DNA from: Paludibacter sp.
GTDB taxonomy: Bacteria; Bacteroidota; Bacteroidia; Bacteroidales; Paludibacteraceae
Reading direction: 5' to 3'
Assembly (NCBI GenBank): GCA_031292575.1
Contig: JARLGX010000002.1
Location: forward strand, 1 to 64,000
Length of the DNA stretch: 64,000 nucleotides
Shown here: positions 62,917-64,000 of the stretch, piece by piece
How the letters are laid out: each line of letters starts with the position of its first letter
How positions within the stretch are numbered: position 1 is the stretch's first letter
The notes under the pieces: model-generated
Told to the model about the DNA's origin: nothing
Databases searched by the model: none
What the model saw: only the letters and a program-made list of their open reading frames with translations
Program-made: the position numbers and the translations under genes

Positions 62917-64000
62917 ATGTTTGGAAAAGCAATAGTCAAATGGTTCATGATGGCCTCAAATTTAATTGTGGCAATATTTATGATCATGACTTTAATCGGT
63001 TCAGTTTTAAGTCCCGAAAAAATCATTTTCCCAGCATATTTTGCACTTATCTACCCATTTACCATTTTTTTAAATATTTTCTTTTTAATCTTTTGGTTAT
63101 TGGCACGCAAGTGGTTTTTCTTACTGTCTTTAAGCATGTTACTTTTTTCTGCTTCACAAATTGGCAACACTATTCCTGTTAATTTTGGAAAAACAGATTC
63201 AATAACGTCAAGTAAGACAATCAAAATACTTACCTATAACACCTTGATGAGTGGTCGATTAAAAAAATATACGACTAGAAGACCCAATATGGTGATGAAA
63301 TATGTTTTAGAATCGGATGCAGATATTGTTTGTTTACAAGAATTTACCCTAAGTGAAAATAAAGAATACCTAACTTTGGCTGATATTATGCGAATATTTT
63401 CAAAATATCCATACAAACACATCCAATACAGATTAAACGAAAGATTTAATCATCACGGCATTGCCACTTTTTCAAAATATCCCATTATAAACAAACAAGA
63501 AATTGACTATCCATCAAATTTCAATTTATCTATTTATTCTGACATCGTTATTAAAGGTGACACTATTCGCCTCATAAACAATCATTTGGAATCAAACAAG
63601 TTAACCGATAATGATAAAATAATGCCGTATAGTTTAAAAGATAAGTTTAGTGCCGAAAATCTCACAGGTATTACGCTTCATTTTTCACAAAAACTTGGTG
63701 CAGCCTATAAACTCAGGGCATTTCAAGCCGATGTTGTTGCCAGAGTCATAGCTAATTCGCCATATAAAGTAATTGTTTGTGGAGATTTCAACGATGTTCC
63801 AACGTCGTATGCATATACCAAGGTTAAAGGAAAGTTGAAAGATGCCTTTGCTGAAACAAGCACCGGCTTAGGCTGGACTTATAACGAAAGATATTACCAT
63901 TTTAGAATTGATTATATCCTTTACGATTCAAGTTCATTTACACCAATTTTGTATAAATCGGACAAAGTAAATTATTCTGATCATTTCCCTGTTTTATGCA
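62917..64000 (+). CDS. Membrane-anchored endonuclease/exonuclease/phosphatase family protein (3' end outside window)
   Basis: Reading from ATG 62917 the frame stays open to the window end (361 codons visible). It has two or three N-terminal membrane helices (about residues 8-95; WFMMASNLIVAIFMIMTLIG and WFFLLSLSMLLFSA) then a cytoplasmic or periplasmic EEP domain: LTYNT (N), LQEFT (E), GDFNDVP (D-x-N) and SDHFPV near the right edge (D-H). The last motif shows that little sequence is missing. Similar three-helix EEP proteins are common in Bacteroidota downstream of rhomboid genes. Substrate unknown. Confidence 0.9.
   Translation, partial: MFGKAIVKWFMMASNLIVAIFMIMTLIGSVLSPEKIIFPAYFALIYPFTIFLNIFFLIFWLLARKWFFLLSLSMLLFSASQIGNTIPVNFGKTDSITSSKTIKILTYNTLMSGRLKKYTTRRPNMVMKYVLESDADIVCLQEFTLSENKEYLTLADIMRIFSKYPYKHIQYRLNERFNHHGIATFSKYPIINKQEIDYPSNFNLSIYSDIVIKGDTIRLINNHLESNKLTDNDKIMPYSLKDKFSAENLTGITLHFSQKLGAAYKLRAFQADVVARVIANSPYKVIVCGDFNDVPTSYAYTKVKGKLKDAFAETSTGLGWTYNERYYHFRIDYILYDSSSFTPILYKSDKVNYSDHFPVLC

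Overview
The window is AT-rich DNA from a member of the Bacteroidota, most likely a Bacteroidales-type anaerobe or facultative anaerobe. The evidence is the set of lineage-marker genes (type IX secretion/gliding genes porP, porT, gldB, gldD and gldE, with type A and type B sorting domains on secreted proteins), promoters of the Bacteroidota form TTTG-N19-20-TAnnTTTG, the trpBEGDCFA gene order, a bacterial GGGP-synthase homologue and a butyrate kinase. Nothing looks like a plasmid, phage or integron. I recognise no tRNA, rRNA or CRISPR.

Layout. 1-8.0 kb (+): the 3' part of a very large multi-domain T9SS adhesin, then PorP/SprF and a PorE-like TPR/beta-propeller/OmpA protein with an added LysM. 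8.0-9.2 kb (-): butyrate kinase, separated by a 31-bp perfect hairpin. 9.4-14.4 kb (+): rimP-nusA-infB. 14.4-22.2 kb (-): a complete trpBEGDCFA operon preceded by a trp leader peptide with three consecutive Trp codons and an attenuator. 22.2-33.1 kb (-): a run of ten genes combining a corrinoid protein, three uroporphyrinogen-decarboxylase-fold proteins, a MetH-activation-domain protein, RhaT, two RhaM-type mutarotases, an SSS symporter and a GH31 glycosidase. 33.4-46.7 kb is mostly housekeeping and envelope genes (pyrG, yidC, gldB, ferredoxin, Pit/DUF47, porT, beta-helix lipoprotein, nuclease, LutA-like, USP). 46.8-50.3 kb (+): gldE-gldD-sfp-GGGPS. 50.3-55.4 kb (-): DUF2148, IMPase, valS and a type A sorted protein. 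The rest: ridA, fmt, nadK, pdxJ, tonB-like, DJ-1, HU, two rhomboids and a truncated membrane-anchored nuclease.

Most notable. (1) A family of GC-rich inverted-repeat pairs sits at gene-gene junctions of the trp operon and the corrinoid/sugar cluster. In six genes one arm is translated in the same frame as a portable N-terminal peptide of the type NFSSPLGARG, with the start codon supplied by the element's loop; in three of these (trpB not counted) the expected native Met has been replaced. (2) The corrinoid/UroD/rhamnose/GH31 cluster looks like an undescribed methyl-transfer or O-demethylation route tied to sugar use. (3) Fifteen degenerate 21-22 bp units fill the trpG-trpD gap. (4) A complete trp attenuator can be drawn from sequence alone. 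Assignments rest on reading motifs by eye; no database search was run.
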